Assembly (NCBI GenBank): GCA_036365515.1
Contig: CM070874.1
Location: forward strand, 43,151,083-43,215,082
DNA: 64,000 nt
From: Torymus aiolomorphi
Lineage: Eukaryota; Arthropoda; Insecta; Hymenoptera; Torymidae
Reading direction: 5' to 3'
Shown here piece after piece: positions 1 through 14,670 of this stretch. The translations under genes were made by a program, and so were the position numbers. Each line of letters begins with the position of its first letter. The stretch's first letter is position 1. Below the pieces are notes generated by a model. That model was not told where the DNA came from. It ran no database searches and saw nothing but the letters and a program-made list of their open reading frames with translations.

Positions 1-3000
1 TAAAAACTATTTAAATAATTGTTCTGCTTATTGTAGCACGTTTATGTAATGTCCTAATATGCGTGGACCTCGTTTCCCTCGGCTACTTTGGTTTAAAAAT
101 TATTTAAACAATTGTTTTGCTTATTTTGTATGCGTGGACCTTGTTCCCCCCGGCTACTTTGATTTAAAAACTATTTAAATAATTGTTTTTCTTATTGTAG
201 CACTTTTATGTAATTTCCTAATATGCGTGGACCTCGTTTCTCTCGGATACTTTGGTTTAAAAATTATTTAAATAATTTTTTTGCTTATTGTAGCACTTTT
301 ATGTAATTTCCTAATATGCGTTGACATCGATTCCCCCGGCTACTTGAGTTTAGAAATGATTTAAATCATTGTTTTGCTTATCGTAGCACTTCTATGGTTT
401 TTCCTAATATGCGTGGACCTTGTTTCCCCCGGCTACTTTGGTTTAAAAACTATTTAAATAATTGTTTTGCTTATTGTAGCACTTTTATGTAATTTCCTAA
501 TATGCGTGGACCTCGTTTCCCTCGGCTACTTTGGTTTAAAAATTATTTAAACAATTGTTTTGCTTATTTTGTAGCACTTTTATGTAATTTCCTAATATGC
601 GAGGACCTTGTTTCCCCCGGATACTTTGGTTTAAAAATTATTTAAACAATTGTTTTGCTTATTTTGTAGCACTTTTATGTAATTTCCTAATATGCGTGGA
701 CCTCGTTTCTCTCGGATACTTTGGTTTAAAAATTATTTAAATAATTTTTTTGCTTATTGTAGCACTTTTATGTAATTTTCTAATATGCGTTGACATCGTT
801 TCCCCCGGCTACTTGAGTTTAGAAATGATTTAAATCATTGTTTTGCTTATCGTAGCACTTCGATGTTTTTCCCTAATATGCGTGGACCTTGCTTCCCCCG
901 GCTACTTTGGTTTAAAAACTATTTAAATAATTGTTTTGCTTATTGTAGCACTTTTATGTAATTTCCTAATATGCGTGGACCTCGTTTCCCTCGGCTACTT
1001 TGGTTTAAAAACTATTTAAATAATTGTTTTGCTTATCGTAGCACTCCTATATTGTTCCCTAATATGCGATGACATCGTTTCCCTCGGCTACTTGAGTTTA
1101 ACAATTACTTAAATAATTGATTTGCTGATTGTAGCACTTTTATGTAATTCCCTAATATGCGAGGACCTTGTTTCCCCCGGATACTTTGGTTTAAAAATTA
1201 TTTAAACAATTGTTTTGCTTATTTTGTAGCACTTTTATGTAATTTCCTAATATGCGTGGACCTTGTTTCCCCCGGCTACTTTGATTTAAAAACTATTTAA
1301 ATAATTGTTTTTCTTATTGTAGCACTTTTATGTAATTTCCTAATATGCGTGGACCTCGTTTCCCTCGGCTACTTTGGTTTAAAAATTATTTAAAGAATTG
1401 TTTTGCTTATTTTGTATGCGTGGACCTTGTTTCCCCGGCTACTTTGATTTAAAAACTATTTAAATAATTGTTTTTCTTATTGCAGCACTTTTATGTAATT
1501 TCCTAATATGCGTGGACCTCGTTTCTCTCGGATACTTTGGTTTAAAAATTATTTAAATAATTTTTTTGCTTATTGTAGCACTTTTATGTAATTTTCTTAT
1601 ATGCGTTGACATCGTTTCCCCCAGCTACTTGAGTTTAGAAATGATTTAAATCATTGTTTTGCTTATCGTAGCTCTTCTATGTTTTTTCCTAATATGCGTG
1701 GACCTTGTTTCCCCCGGCTACTTTGGTTTAAAAACTATTTAAATAATTGTTTTGCTTATTGTAGCACTTTTATGTAATTTCCTAATATGCGTGGACCTCG
1801 TTTCCCTCGGGTACTTTGGTTTAAAAATTATTTAAACAATTGTTTTGCTTATTTTGTAGCACTTTTATGTAATTTCCTAATATGCGTGGACCTTGTTTCT
1901 CCCGGCTACTTTGGTTTAAAAATTATTTAAATAATTGTTTTGCTTATTGTAGTACTTTTATGTAATTTCCTAATATGTGTGGACCTTGTTTCTCCCGGCT
2001 ACTTTGGTTTAAAAATAATTTAAATAATTGTTTTGCTTATTGTAGCACTTCTATGTAATTCCCTAATATGCGAGGACCTTGTTTCCCACGGATACTTTGG
2101 TTTAAAAATTATTTAAACAATTTTTTGCTTATTTTGTAGCACTTTTATGTAATTTCCTAATATGCGTGGACCTTGTTTCCCCCGGCTACTTTGGTTTAAA
2201 AACTATTTAAATAATTGTTTTGCTTATTGTAGCACTTTTATGTAATTTCCTAATATGCGTGGACATCGTTTCCCTCGGCTACTTTGGTTTAAAAATTATT
2301 TAAACAATTGTTTTGCTTATTTTGTAGCACTTTTATGTAATTTCCTAATATGCGTGGACCTTGTTACTCCCGGCTACTTTGGTTTAAAAATTATTTAAAT
2401 AATTGTTTTGCTTATTGTAGCACTTTTATGTAATTCCCTAATATGCGAGGACCTTGTTTCCCCCGGATACTTTGGTTTAAAAATTATTTAAATAATTTTT
2501 TTGCTTATTGTAGCAATTTTATGAAATTTTCTAATATGCGTTGACATCGTTTCCCCAGCTACTTGAGTTTAGAAATGATTTAAATCATTGTTTTGCTTAT
2601 CGTAGCACTTCTATGTTTTTTCCTAATATGCGTGGACCTTGCTTCCCCGGCTACTTTGGTTTGAAAACTATTTAAATAATTGTTTTGCTTATTGTAGCAC
2701 TTTTATGTAATTTCCTAATATGCGTGGACCTCGTTTCCCTCGGCTACTTTGGTTTAAAAACTATTTAAATAATAGTTTTGCTTATCGTAGCACTCCTATA
2801 TTGTTCCCTAATATGCGTTGACATCGTTTCCCTCGGCTACTTGAGTTTAACAATTACTTAAATAATTGATTTGCTGATTGTAGCACTTTTATATAATTTC
2901 CTAATATGCGTGTACCTTGTTTCTCCCGGCTACTTTGGTTCAAAAATCATTTAAATAATTGTTTTGCTTATTGTTGCACTTTTATGTACTTTCCTAATAT

Positions 3001-4801
3001 GCGTTGACTTCGTTTTCCCCGGCTATTTGAGTTTAGAAATTATTTAAATTATTGTTTTGCTTATCGTAGCACTCCTATATTGTTCCCTAATATGCGTTGA
3101 CATCGTTTCCCTCGGCTACTTGAGTTTAACAATTACTTAAATAATTGATTTGCTGATTGTAGCACTTTTATGTAATTTCCTAATATGCGTGTACCTCGTT
3201 TCTCTCGAATACTTTGGTTTAAAAATTATTTAAATAATTTTTTTGCTTATTGTAGCACTTTTATGTAATTCCCTAATATGCGAGGACCTTGTTTCCCCGG
3301 ATACTTTGGTTTAAAAATTATTTAAATAATTGTTTTGCTTATTGTAGTACTTTTATGTAATTTCCTAATATGTGTGGACCTTGTTTCTCCCGGCTACTTT
3401 GGTTTAAAAATAATTTAAATAATTTTTTTGGTTATCGTAGCACTTCTATATTATTCCCTAATATGCGTGGACCTTGTTTTCCCCCGGCTACTTTGGTTTA
3501 AAAATTATTTAAATAATTGTTTTGATTATTGTAGCACTTTTATGTAATTTCCTAATATGCGTGGACTCGTTTCCCTCGGCTACTTTGGTTTAAAAACTAT
3601 TTAAATAATTGTTTTGCTTATCGTAGCACTCCTATATTGTTCCCTAATATGCGTTGACATCGTTTCCCTCGGCTACTTGAGTTTAACAATTACTTAAATA
3701 ATTGATTTGCTGATTGTAGCACTTTTATGTAATTTCCTAATATGCGTGTACCTTGTTTCTCCCGGCTACTTTGGTTCAAAAATCATTTAAATAATTGTTT
3801 TGCTTATTGTTGCACTTTTATGTACTTTCCTAATATGCGTTGACTTCGTTTTCCCCGGCTACTTGAGTTTAGAAATTATTTAAATTATTGTTTTGCTTAT
3901 CGTAGCACTTCTATGTTATTTCCTAATATGCGTGAACTTTGTTTCCCCCGGCTACTTTGATTTAAAAACTATTTAAATAATTGTTTTTCTTATTGTAGCA
4001 CTTTTATGTAATTTCCTAATATGCGTGGACCTCGTTTCTCTCGGATACTTTGGTTTAAAAATTATTTAAATAATTTTTTTGCTTATTGTAGCACTTTTAT
4101 GTAATTCCCTAATATGCGAGGACCTTGTTTCCCCCGGATACTTTGGTTTAAAAATTATTTAAACAATTGTTTTGCTTATTTTGTAGCACTTTTATGTAAT
4201 TTCCTAATATGCGTGGACCTTGTTTCCCCCGGCTACTTTGGTTTAAAAACTATTTAAATAATTGTTTTGCTTATTGTAGCACTTTTATGTAATTTTCTAA
4301 TATGCGTTGACATCCTTTCCCCCGGCTACTTTGCTTTAGAAATGATTTAAATCATTGTTTAGCTTATCGTAGCACTTCTATGTTTTTTCCTAATATGCGT
4401 GGACCTTGTTTCCCCCGGCTACTTTGGTTTAAAAACTATTTAAATAATTGTTTTTCTTATCGTAGCACTCCTATATTATTCCCTAATATGCGTTGACATC
4501 GTTTCCCCCGGCTACTTGAGTTTAAGAATTACTTAAATAATTGTTTTGCTGATTGTAGCACTTTTATGTAATTTCCTAATATGCGTGGACCTCGTTTCTC
4601 TCGGATACTTTGGTTTAAAAATTATTTAAATAATTTTTTTGTTTATTGTAGCACTTTTATGTAATTTGCTAATATGCGTTGACATCGTTTCCCCCGGCTA
4701 CTTGAGTTTAGAAATGATTTAAATCATTGTTTTGCTTATCGTAGCACTTCTATGTTTTTTCCCAATATGCGTGGACCTTGTTTCCCCCGGCTACTTTGGT
4801 T
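1..4801. repeat. Long (~4.8 kb) satellite HOR unit
   Basis: The GTTCTGCTTATTGTAGCACG variant at 21 recurs at 4,822 and 15,260. The first pair gives a 4,801-bp long period, about 52 monomers. The long unit equals the 2,958-bp unit plus a ~1.85-kb block. The copy starting at 4,802 lacks about three monomers: the distance from this marker to TGCAGCACTT is 1,179 there against 1,460 and 1,463 in the other two copies. Confidence 0.75.
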
Positions 4802-6000
4802 TAAAAACTATTTAAATAATTGTTCTGCTTATTGTAGCACGTTTATGTAATGTCCTAATATGCGTGGACCTCGTTTCCCTCGGCTACTTTGGTTTAAAAA
4901 TTATTTAAACAATTGTTTTGCTTATTTTGTATGCGTGGTCCTTGTTTCCCCGGCTACTTTGATTTAAAAACTATTTAAATAATTGTTTTTCTTATTGTAG
5001 CACTTTTATGTAATTTCTAATATGCGTGGACCTCGTTTCTCTCGGATACTTTGGTTTAAAAATTATTTAAATAATTTTTTTGCTTATTGTAGCACTTTTA
5101 TGTAATTTCCTAATATGCGTTGACATCGATTCCCCGGCTACTTGAGTTTAGAAATGATTTAAATCATTGTTTTGCTTATCGTAGCACTTCTATGGTTTTT
5201 CCTAATATGCGTGGACCTTGTTTCCCCCGGCTACTTTGGTTTAAAAACTATTTAAATAATTGTTTTGCTTATTGTAGCACTTTTATGTAATTTCCTAATA
5301 TGCGTGGACCTCGTTTCCCTCGGCTACTTTGGTTTAAAAATTATTTAAACAATTGTTTTGCTTATTTTGTAGCACTTTTATGTAATTTCCTAATATGCGA
5401 GGACCTTGTTTCCCCCGGATACTTTGGTTTAAAAATTATTTAAACAATTGTTTTGCTTATTTTGTAGCACTTTTATGTAATTTCCTAATATGCGTGGACC
5501 TCGTTTCTCTCGGATACTTTGGTTTAAAAATTATTTAAATAATTTTTTTGCTTATCGTAGCACTCCTATATTGTTCCCTAATATGCGATGACATCGTTTC
5601 CCTCGGCTACTTGAGTTTAACAATTACTTAAATAATTGATTTGCTGATTGTAGCACTTTTATGTAATTCCCTAATATGCGAGGACCTTGTTTCCCCCGGA
5701 TACTTTGGTTTAAAAATTATTTAAACAATTGTTTTGCTTATTTTGTAGCACTTTTATGTAATTTCCTAATATGCGTGGACCTTGTTTCCCCCGGCTACTT
5801 TGATTTAAAAACTATTTAAATAATTGTTTTTCTTATTGTAGCACTTTTATGTAATTTCCTAATATGCGTGGACCTCGTTTCCCTCGGCTACTTTGGTTTA
5901 AAAATTATTTAAAGAATTGTTTTGCTTATTTTGTATGCGTGGACCTTGTTTCCCCCGGCTACTTTGATTTAAAAACTATTTAAATAATTGTTTTTCTTAT

Positions 6001-9000
6001 TGCAGCACTTTTATGTAATTTCCTAATATGCGTGGACCTCGTTTCTCTCGGATACTTTGGTTTAAAAATTATTTAAATAATTTTGTTGCTTATTGTAGCA
6101 CTTTTATGTAATTTTCTTATATGCGTTGACATCGTTTCCCCCAGCTACTTGAGTTTAGAAATGATTTAAATCATTGTTTTGCTTATCGTAGCACTTCTAT
6201 GTTTTTTCCTAATATGCGTGGACCTTGTTTCCCCGGGCTACTTTGGTTTAAAAACTATTTAAATAATTGTTTTGCTTATTGTAGCACTTTTATGTAATTT
6301 CCTAATATGCGTGGACCTCGTTTCCCTCGGGTACTTTGGTTTAAAAATTATTTAAACAATTGTTTTGCTTATTTTGTAGCACTTTTATGTAATTTCCTAA
6401 TATGCGTGGACCTTGTTTCTCCCGGCTACTTTGGTTTAAAAATTATTTAAATAATTGTTTTGCTTATTGTAGTACTTTTATGTAATTTCCTAATATGTGT
6501 GGACCTTGTTTCTCCCGGCTACTTTGGTTTAAAAATAATTTAAATAATTGTTTTGCTTATTGTAGCACTTCTATGTAATTCCCTAATATGCGAGGACCTT
6601 GTTTCCCACGGATACTTTGGTTTAAAAATTATTTAAACAATTTTTTGCTTATTTTGTAGCACTTTTATGTAATTTCCTAATATGCGTGGACCTTGTTTCC
6701 CCGGCTACTTTGGTTTAAAAACTATTTAAATAATTGTTTTGCTTATTGTAGCACTTTTATGTAATTTCCTAATATGCGTGGACATCGTTTCCCTCGGCTA
6801 CTTTGGTTTAAAAATTATTTAAACAATTGTTTTGCTTATTTTGTAGCACTTTTATGTAATTTCCTAATATGCGTGGACCTTGTTACTCCCGGCTACTTTG
6901 GTTTAAAAATTATTTAAATAATTGTTTTGCTTATTGTAGCACTTTTATGTAATTCCCTAATATGCGAGGACCTTGTTTCCCCCGGATACTTTGGTTTAAA
7001 AATTATTTAAATAATTTTTTTGCTTATTGTAGCAATTTTATGAAATTTTCTAATATGCGTTGACATCGTTTCCCCCGGCTACTTGAGTTTAGAAATGATT
7101 TAAATCATTGTTTTGCTTATCGTAGCACTTCTATGTTTTTTCCTAATATGCGTGGACCTTGCTTCCCCCGGCTACTTTGGTTTGAAAACTATTTAAATAA
7201 TTGTTTTGCTTATTGTAGCACTTTTATGTAATTTCCTAATATGCGTGGACCTCGTTTCCCTCGGCTACTTTGGTTTAAAAACTATTTAAATAATAGTTTT
7301 GCTTATCGTAGCACTCCTATATTGTTCCCTAATATGCGTTGACATCGTTTCCCTCGGCTACTTGAGTTTAACAATTACTTAAATAATTGATTTGCTGATT
7401 GTAGCACTTTTATGTAATTTCCTAATATGCGTGTACCTTGTTTCTCCCGGCTACTTTGGTTCAAAAATCATTTAAATAATTGTTTTGCTTATTGTTGCAC
7501 TTTTATGTACTTTCCTAATATGCGTTGACTTCGTTTTCCCCGGCTATTTGAGTTTAGAAATTATTTAAATTATTGTTTTGCTTATCGTAGCACTCCTATA
7601 TTGTTCCCCAATATGCGTTGACATCGTTTCCCTCGGCTACTTGAGTTTAACAATTACTTAAATAATTGATTTGCTGATTGTAGCACTTTTATGTAATTTC
7701 CTAATATGCGTGTACCTCGTTTCTCTCGAATACTTTGGTTTAAAAATTATTTAAATAATTTTTTTGCTTATTGTAGCACTTTTATGTAATTCCCTAATAT
7801 GCGAGGACCTTGTTTCCCCCGGATACTTTGGTTTAAAAATTATTTAAATAATTGTTTTGCTTATTGTAGTACTTTTATGTAATTTCCTAATATGTGTGGA
7901 CCTTGTTTCTCCCGGCTACTTTGGTTTAAAAATAATTTAAATAATTTTTTTGGTTATCGTAGCACTTCTATATTATTCCCTAATATGCGTGGACCTTGTT
8001 TTCCCCCGGCTACTTTGGTTTAAAAATTATTTAAATAATTGTTTTGATTATTGTAGCACTTTTATGTAATTTCCTAATATGCGTGGACTCGTTTCCCTCG
8101 GCTACTTTTGTTTAAAAACTATTTAAATAATTGTTTTGCTTATCGTAGCACTCCTATATTGTTCCCTAATATGCGTTGACATCGTTTCCCTCGGCTACTT
8201 GAGTTTAACAATTACTTAAATAATTGATTTGCTGATTGTAGCACTTTTATGTAATTTCCTAATATGCGTGTACCTTGTTTCTCCCGGCTACTTTGGTTCA
8301 AAAATCATTTAAATAATTGTTTTGCTTATTGTTGCACTTTTATGTACTTTCCTAATATGCGTTGACTTCGTTTTCCCCGGCTACTTGAGTTTAGAAATTA
8401 TTTAAATTATTGTTTTGCTTATCGTAGCACTTCTATGTTATTTCCTAATATGCGTGAACTTTGTTTCCCCGGCTACTTTGATTTAAAAACTATTTAAATA
8501 ATTGTTTTTCTTATTGTAGCACTTTTATGTAATTTCCTAATATGCGTGGACCTCGTTTCTCTCGGATACTTTGGTTTAAAAATTATTTAAATAATTTTTT
8601 TGCTTATTGTAGCACTTTTATGTAATTCCCTAATATGCGAGGACCTTGTTTCCCCGGATACTTTGGTTTAAAAATTATTTAAACAATTGTTTTGCTTATT
8701 TTGTAGCACTTTTATGTAATTTCCTAATATGCGTGGACCTTGTTTGCCCCGGCTACTTTGATTTAAAAACTATTTAAATAATTGTTTTTCTTATTGTAGC
8801 ACTTTTATGTAATTTCCTAATATGCGTGGACCTCGTTTCCCTCGGCTACTTTGGTTTAAAAATTATTTAAAGAATTGTTTTGCTTATTTTGTATGCGTGG
8901 ACCTTGTTTCCCCCGGCTACTTTGATTTAAAAACTATTTAAATAATTGTTTTTCTTATTGCAGCACTTTTATGTAATTTCCTAATATGCGTGGACCTCGT

Positions 9001-12000
9001 TTCTCTCGGATACTTTGGTTTAAAAATTATTTAAATAATTTTTTTGCTTATTGTAGCACTTTTATGTAATTTTCTTATATGCGTTGACATCGTTTCCCCC
9101 AGCTACTTGAGTTTAGAAATGATTTAAATCATTGTTTTGCTTATCGTAGCACTTCTATGTTTTTTCCTAATATGCGTGGACCTTGTTTCCCCCGGCTACT
9201 TTGGTTTAAAAACTATTTAAATAATTGTTTTGCTTATTGTAGCACTTTTATGTAATTTCCTAATATGCGTGGACCTCGTTTCCCTCGGGTACTTTGGTTT
9301 AAAAATTATTTAAACAATTGTTTTGCTTATTTTGTAGCACTTTTATGTAATTTCCTAATATGCGTGGACCTTGTTTCTCCCGGCTACTTTGGTTTAAAAA
9401 TTATTTAAATAATTGTTTTGCTTATTGTAGTACTTTTATGTAATTTCCTAATATGTGTGGACCTTGTTTCTCCCGGCTACTTTGGTTTAAAAATAATTTA
9501 AATAATTGTTTTGCTTATTGTAGCACTTCTATGTAATTCCCTAATATGCGAGGACCTTGTTTCCCACGGATACTTTGGTTTAAAAATTATTTAAACAATT
9601 TTTTGCTTATTTTGTAGCACTTTTATGTAATTTCCTAATATGCGTGGACCTTGTTTCCCCCGGCTACTTTGGTTTAAAAACTATTTAAATAATTGTTTTG
9701 CTTATTGTAGCACTTTTATGTAATTTCCTAATATGCGTGGACATCGTTTCCCTCGGCTACTTTGGTTTAAAAATTATTTAAACAATTGTTTTGCTTATTT
9801 TGTAGCACTTTTATGTAATTTCCTAATATGCGTGGACCTTGTTACTCCCGGCTACTTTGGTTTAAAAATTATTTAAATAATTGTTTTGCTTATTGTAGCA
9901 CTTTTATGTAATTCCCTAATATGCGAGGACCTTGTTTCCCCCGGATACTTTGGTTTAAAAATTATTTAAATAATTTTTTTGCTTATTGTAGCAATTTTAT
10001 GAAATTTTCTAATATGCGTTGACATCGTTTCCCCCGGCTACTTGAGTTTAGAAATGATTTAAATCATTGTTTTGCTTATCGTAGCACTTCTATGTTTTTT
10101 CCTAATATGCGTGGACCTTGCTTCCCCCGGCTACTTTGGTTTGAAAACTATTTAAATAATTGTTTTGCTTATTGTAGCACTTTTATGTAATTTCCTAATA
10201 TGCGTGGACCTCGTTTCCCTCGGCTACTTTGGTTTAAAAACTATTTAAATAATAGTTTTGCTTATCGTAGCACTCCTATATTGTTCCCTAATATGCGTTG
10301 ACATCGTTTCCCTCGGCTACTTGAGTTTAACAATTACTTAAATAATTGATTTGCTGATTGTAGCACTTTTATGTAATTTCCTAATATGCGTGTACCTTGT
10401 TTCTCCCGGCTACTTTGGTTCAAAAATCATTTAAATAATTGTTTTGCTTATTGTTGCACTTTTATGTACTTTCCTAATATGCGTTGACTTCGTTTTCCCC
10501 GGCTATTTGAGTTTAGAAATTATTTAAATTATTGTTTTGCTTATCGTAGCACTCCTATATTGTTCCCTAATATGCGTTGACATCGTTTCCTCGGCTACTT
10601 GAGTTTAACAATTACTTAAATAATTGATTTGCTGATTGTAGCACTTTTATGTAATTTCCTAATATGCGTGTACCTCGTTTCTCTCGAATACTTTGGTTTA
10701 AAAATTATTTAAATAATTTTTTTGCTTATTGTAGCACTTTTATGTAATTCCCTAATATGCGAGGACCTTGTTTCCCCGGATACTTTGGTTTAAAAATTAT
10801 TTAAATAATTGTTTTGCTTATTGTAGTACTTTTATGTAATTTCCTAATATGTGTGGACCTTGTTTCTCCCGGCTACTTTGGTTTAAAAATAATTTAAATA
10901 ATTTTTTTGGTTATCGTAGCACTTCTATATTATTCCCTAATATGCGTGGACCTTGTTTTCCCCGGCTAGTTTGGGTTAAAAATTATTTAAATAATTGTTT
11001 TGATTATTGTAGCACTTTTATGTAATTTCCTAATATGCGTGGACTCGTTTCCCTCGGCTACTTTTGTTTAAAAACTATTTAAATAATTGTTTTGCTTATC
11101 GTAGCACTCCTATATTGTTCCCTAATATGCGTTGACATCGTTTCCCTCGGCTACTTGAGTTTAACAATTACTTAAATAATTGATTTGCTGATTGTAGCAC
11201 TTTTATGTAATTTCCTAATATGCGTGTACCTTGTTTCTCCCGGCTACTTTGGTTCAAAAATCATTTAAATAATTGTTTTGCTTATTGTTGCACTTTTATG
11301 TACTTTCCTAATATGCGTTGACTTCGTTTTCCCCGGCTACTTGAGTTTAGAAATTATTTAAATTATTGTTTTGCTTATCGTAGCACTTCTATGTTATTTC
11401 CTAATATGCGTGAACTTTGTTTCCCCCGGCTACTTTGATTTAAAAACTATTTAAATAATTGTTTTTCTTATTGTAGCACTTTTATGTAATTTCCTAATAT
11501 GCGTGGACCTCGTTTCTCTCGGATACTTTGGTTTAAAAATTATTTAAATAATTTTTTTGCTTATTGTAGCACTTTTATGTAATTCCCTAATATGCGAGGA
11601 CCTTGTTTCCCCCGGATACTTTGGTTTAAAAATTATTTAAACAATTGTTTTGCTTATTTTGTAGCACTTTTATGTAATTTCCTAATATGCGTGGACCTTG
11701 TTTCCCCCGGCTACTTTGATTTAAAAACTATTTAAATAATTGTTTTTCTTATTGTAGCACTTTTATGTAATTTCCTAATATGCGTGGACCTCGTTTCCCT
11801 CGGCTACTTTGGTTTAAAAATTATTTAAAGAATTGTTTTGCTTATTTTGTATGCGTGGACCTTGTTTCCCCCGGCTACTTTGATTTAAAAACTATTTAAA
11901 TAATTGTTTTTCTTATTGCAGCACTTTTATGTAATTTCCTAATATGCGTGGACCTCGTTTCTCTCGGATACTTTGGTTTAAAAATTATTTAAATAATTTT

Positions 12001-14670
12001 TTTGCTTATTGTAGCACTTTTATGTAATTTTCTTATATGCGTTGACATCGTTTCCCCCAGCTACTTGAGTTTAGAAATGATTTAAATCATTGTTTTGCTT
12101 ATCGTAGCACTTCTATGTTTTTTCCTAATATGCGTGGACCTTGTTTCCCCCGGCTACTTTGGTTTAAAAACTATTTAAATAATTGTTTTGCTTATTGTAG
12201 CACTTTTATGTAATTTCCTAATATGCGTGGACCTCGTTTCCCTCGGGTACTTTGGTTTAAAAATTATTTAAACAATTGTTTTGCTTATTTTGTAGCACTT
12301 TTATGTAATTTCCTAATATGCGTGGACCTTGTTTCTCCCGGCTACTTTGGTTTAAAAATTATTTAAATAATTGTTTTGCTTATTGTAGTACTTTTATGTA
12401 ATTTCCTAATATGTGTGGACCTTGTTTCTCCCGGCTACTTTGGTTTAAAAATAATTTAAATAATTGTTTTGCTTATTGTAGCACTTCTATGTAATTCCCT
12501 AATATGCGAGGACCTTGTTTCCCACGGATACTTTGGTTTAAAAATTATTTAAACAATTTTTTGCTTATTTTGTAGCACTTTTATGTAATTTCCTAATATG
12601 CGTGGACCTTGTTTCCCCCGGCTACTTTGGTTTAAAAACTATTTAAATAATTGTTTTGCTTATTGTAGCACTTTTATGTAATTTCCTAATATGCGTGGAC
12701 ATCGTTTCCCTCGGCTACTTTGGTTTAAAAATTATTTAAACAATTGTTTTGCTTATTTTGTAGCACTTTTATGTAATTTCCTAATATGCGTGGACCTTGT
12801 TACTCCCGGCTACTTTGGTTTAAAAATTATTTAAATAATTGTTTTGCTTATTGTAGCACTTTTATGTAATTCCCTAATATGCGAGGACCTTGTTTCCTCG
12901 GGATACTTTGGTTTAAAAATTATTTAAATAATTTTTTTGCTTATTGTAGCAATTTTATGAAATTTTCTAATATGCGTTGACATCGTTTCCCCCAGCTACT
13001 TGAGTTTAGAAATGATTTAAATCATTGTTTTGCTTATCGTAGCACTTCTATGTTTTTTCCTAATATGCGTGGACCTTGCTTCCCCCGGCTACTTTGGTTT
13101 GAAAACTATTTAAATAATTGTTTTGCTTATTGTAGCACTTTTATGTAATTTCCTAATATGCGTGGACCTCGTTTCCCTCGGCTACTTTGGTTTAAAAACT
13201 ATTTAAATAATAGTTTTGCTTATCGTAGCACTCCTATATTGTTCCCTAATATGCGTTGACATCGTTTCCCTCGGCTACTTGAGTTTAACAATTACTTAAA
13301 TAATTGATTTGCTGATTGTAGCACTTTTATGTAATTTCCTAATATGCGTGTACCTTGTTTCTCCCGGCTACTTTGGTTCAAAAATCATTTAAATAATTGT
13401 TTTGCTTATTGTTGCACTTTTATGTACTTTCCTAATATGCGTTGACTTCGTTTTCCCCGGCTATTTGAGTTTAGAAATTATTTAAATTATTGTTTTGCTT
13501 ATCGTAGCACTCCTATATTGTTCCCTAATATGCGTTGACATCGTTTCCCTCGGCTACTTGAGTTTAACAATTACTTAAATAATTGATTTGCTGATTGTAG
13601 CACTTTTATGTAATTTCCTAATATGCGTGTACCTCGTTTCTCTCGAATACTTTGGTTTAAAAATTATTTAAATAATTTTTTTGCTTATTGTAGCACTTTT
13701 ATGTAATTCCCTAATATGCGAGGACCTTGTTTCCCCCGGATACTTTGGTTTAAAAATTATTTAAATAATTGTTTTGCTTATTGTAGTACTTTTATGTAAT
13801 TTCCTAATATGTGTGGACCTTGTTTCTCCCGGCTACTTTGGTTTAAAAATAATTTAAATAATTTTTTTGGTTATCGTAGCACTTCTATATTATTCCCTAA
13901 TATGCGTGGACCTTGTTTTCCCCCGGCTACTTTGGTTTAAAAATTATTTAAATAATTGTTTTGATTATTGTAGCACTTTTATGTAATTTCCTAATATGCG
14001 TGGACTCGTTTCCCTCGGCTACTTTTGTTTAAAAACTATTTAAATAATTGTTTTGCTTATCGTAGCACTCCTATATTGTTCCCTAATATGCGTTGACATC
14101 GTTTCCCTCGGCTACTTGAGTTTAACAATTACTTAAATAATTGATTTGCTGATTGTAGCACTTTTATGTAATTTCCTAATATGCGTGTACCTTGTTTCTC
14201 CCGGCTACTTTGGTTCAAAAATCATTTAAATAATTGTTTTGCTTATTGTTGCACTTTTATGTACTTTCCTAATATGCGTTGACTTCGTTTTCCCCGGCTA
14301 CTTGAGTTTAGAAATTATTTAAATTATTGTTTTGCTTATCGTAGCACTTCTATGTTATTTCCTAATATGCGTGAACTTTGTTTCCCCGGCTACTTTGATT
14401 TAAAAACTATTTAAATAATTGTTTTTCTTATTGTAGCACTTTTATGTAATTTCCTAATATGCGTGGACCTCGTTTCTCTCGGATACTTTGGTTTAAAAAT
14501 TATTTAAATAATTTTTTTGCTTATTGTAGCACTTTTATGTAATTCCCTAATATGCGAGGACCTTGTTTCCCCCGGATACTTTGGTTTAAAAATTATTTAA
14601 ACAATTGTTTTGCTTATTTTGTAGCACTTTTATGTAATTTCCTAATATGCGTGGACCTTGTTTCCCCCGG
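6001..14670. repeat. Three consecutive 2,958-bp satellite HOR units
   Basis: Phased on the TGCAGCACTT variant, units begin at 6,001, 8,959 and 11,917, two exact 2,958-bp steps (about 32 monomers each). The TAGCAATTTT marker gives the same period to within 1 bp. Units differ only by scattered substitutions and C-run length changes, which indicates recent homogenisation. At about 14,670 the third unit leaves the short period and enters a ~1.85-kb block that also occurs near 4,230. Confidence 0.85.
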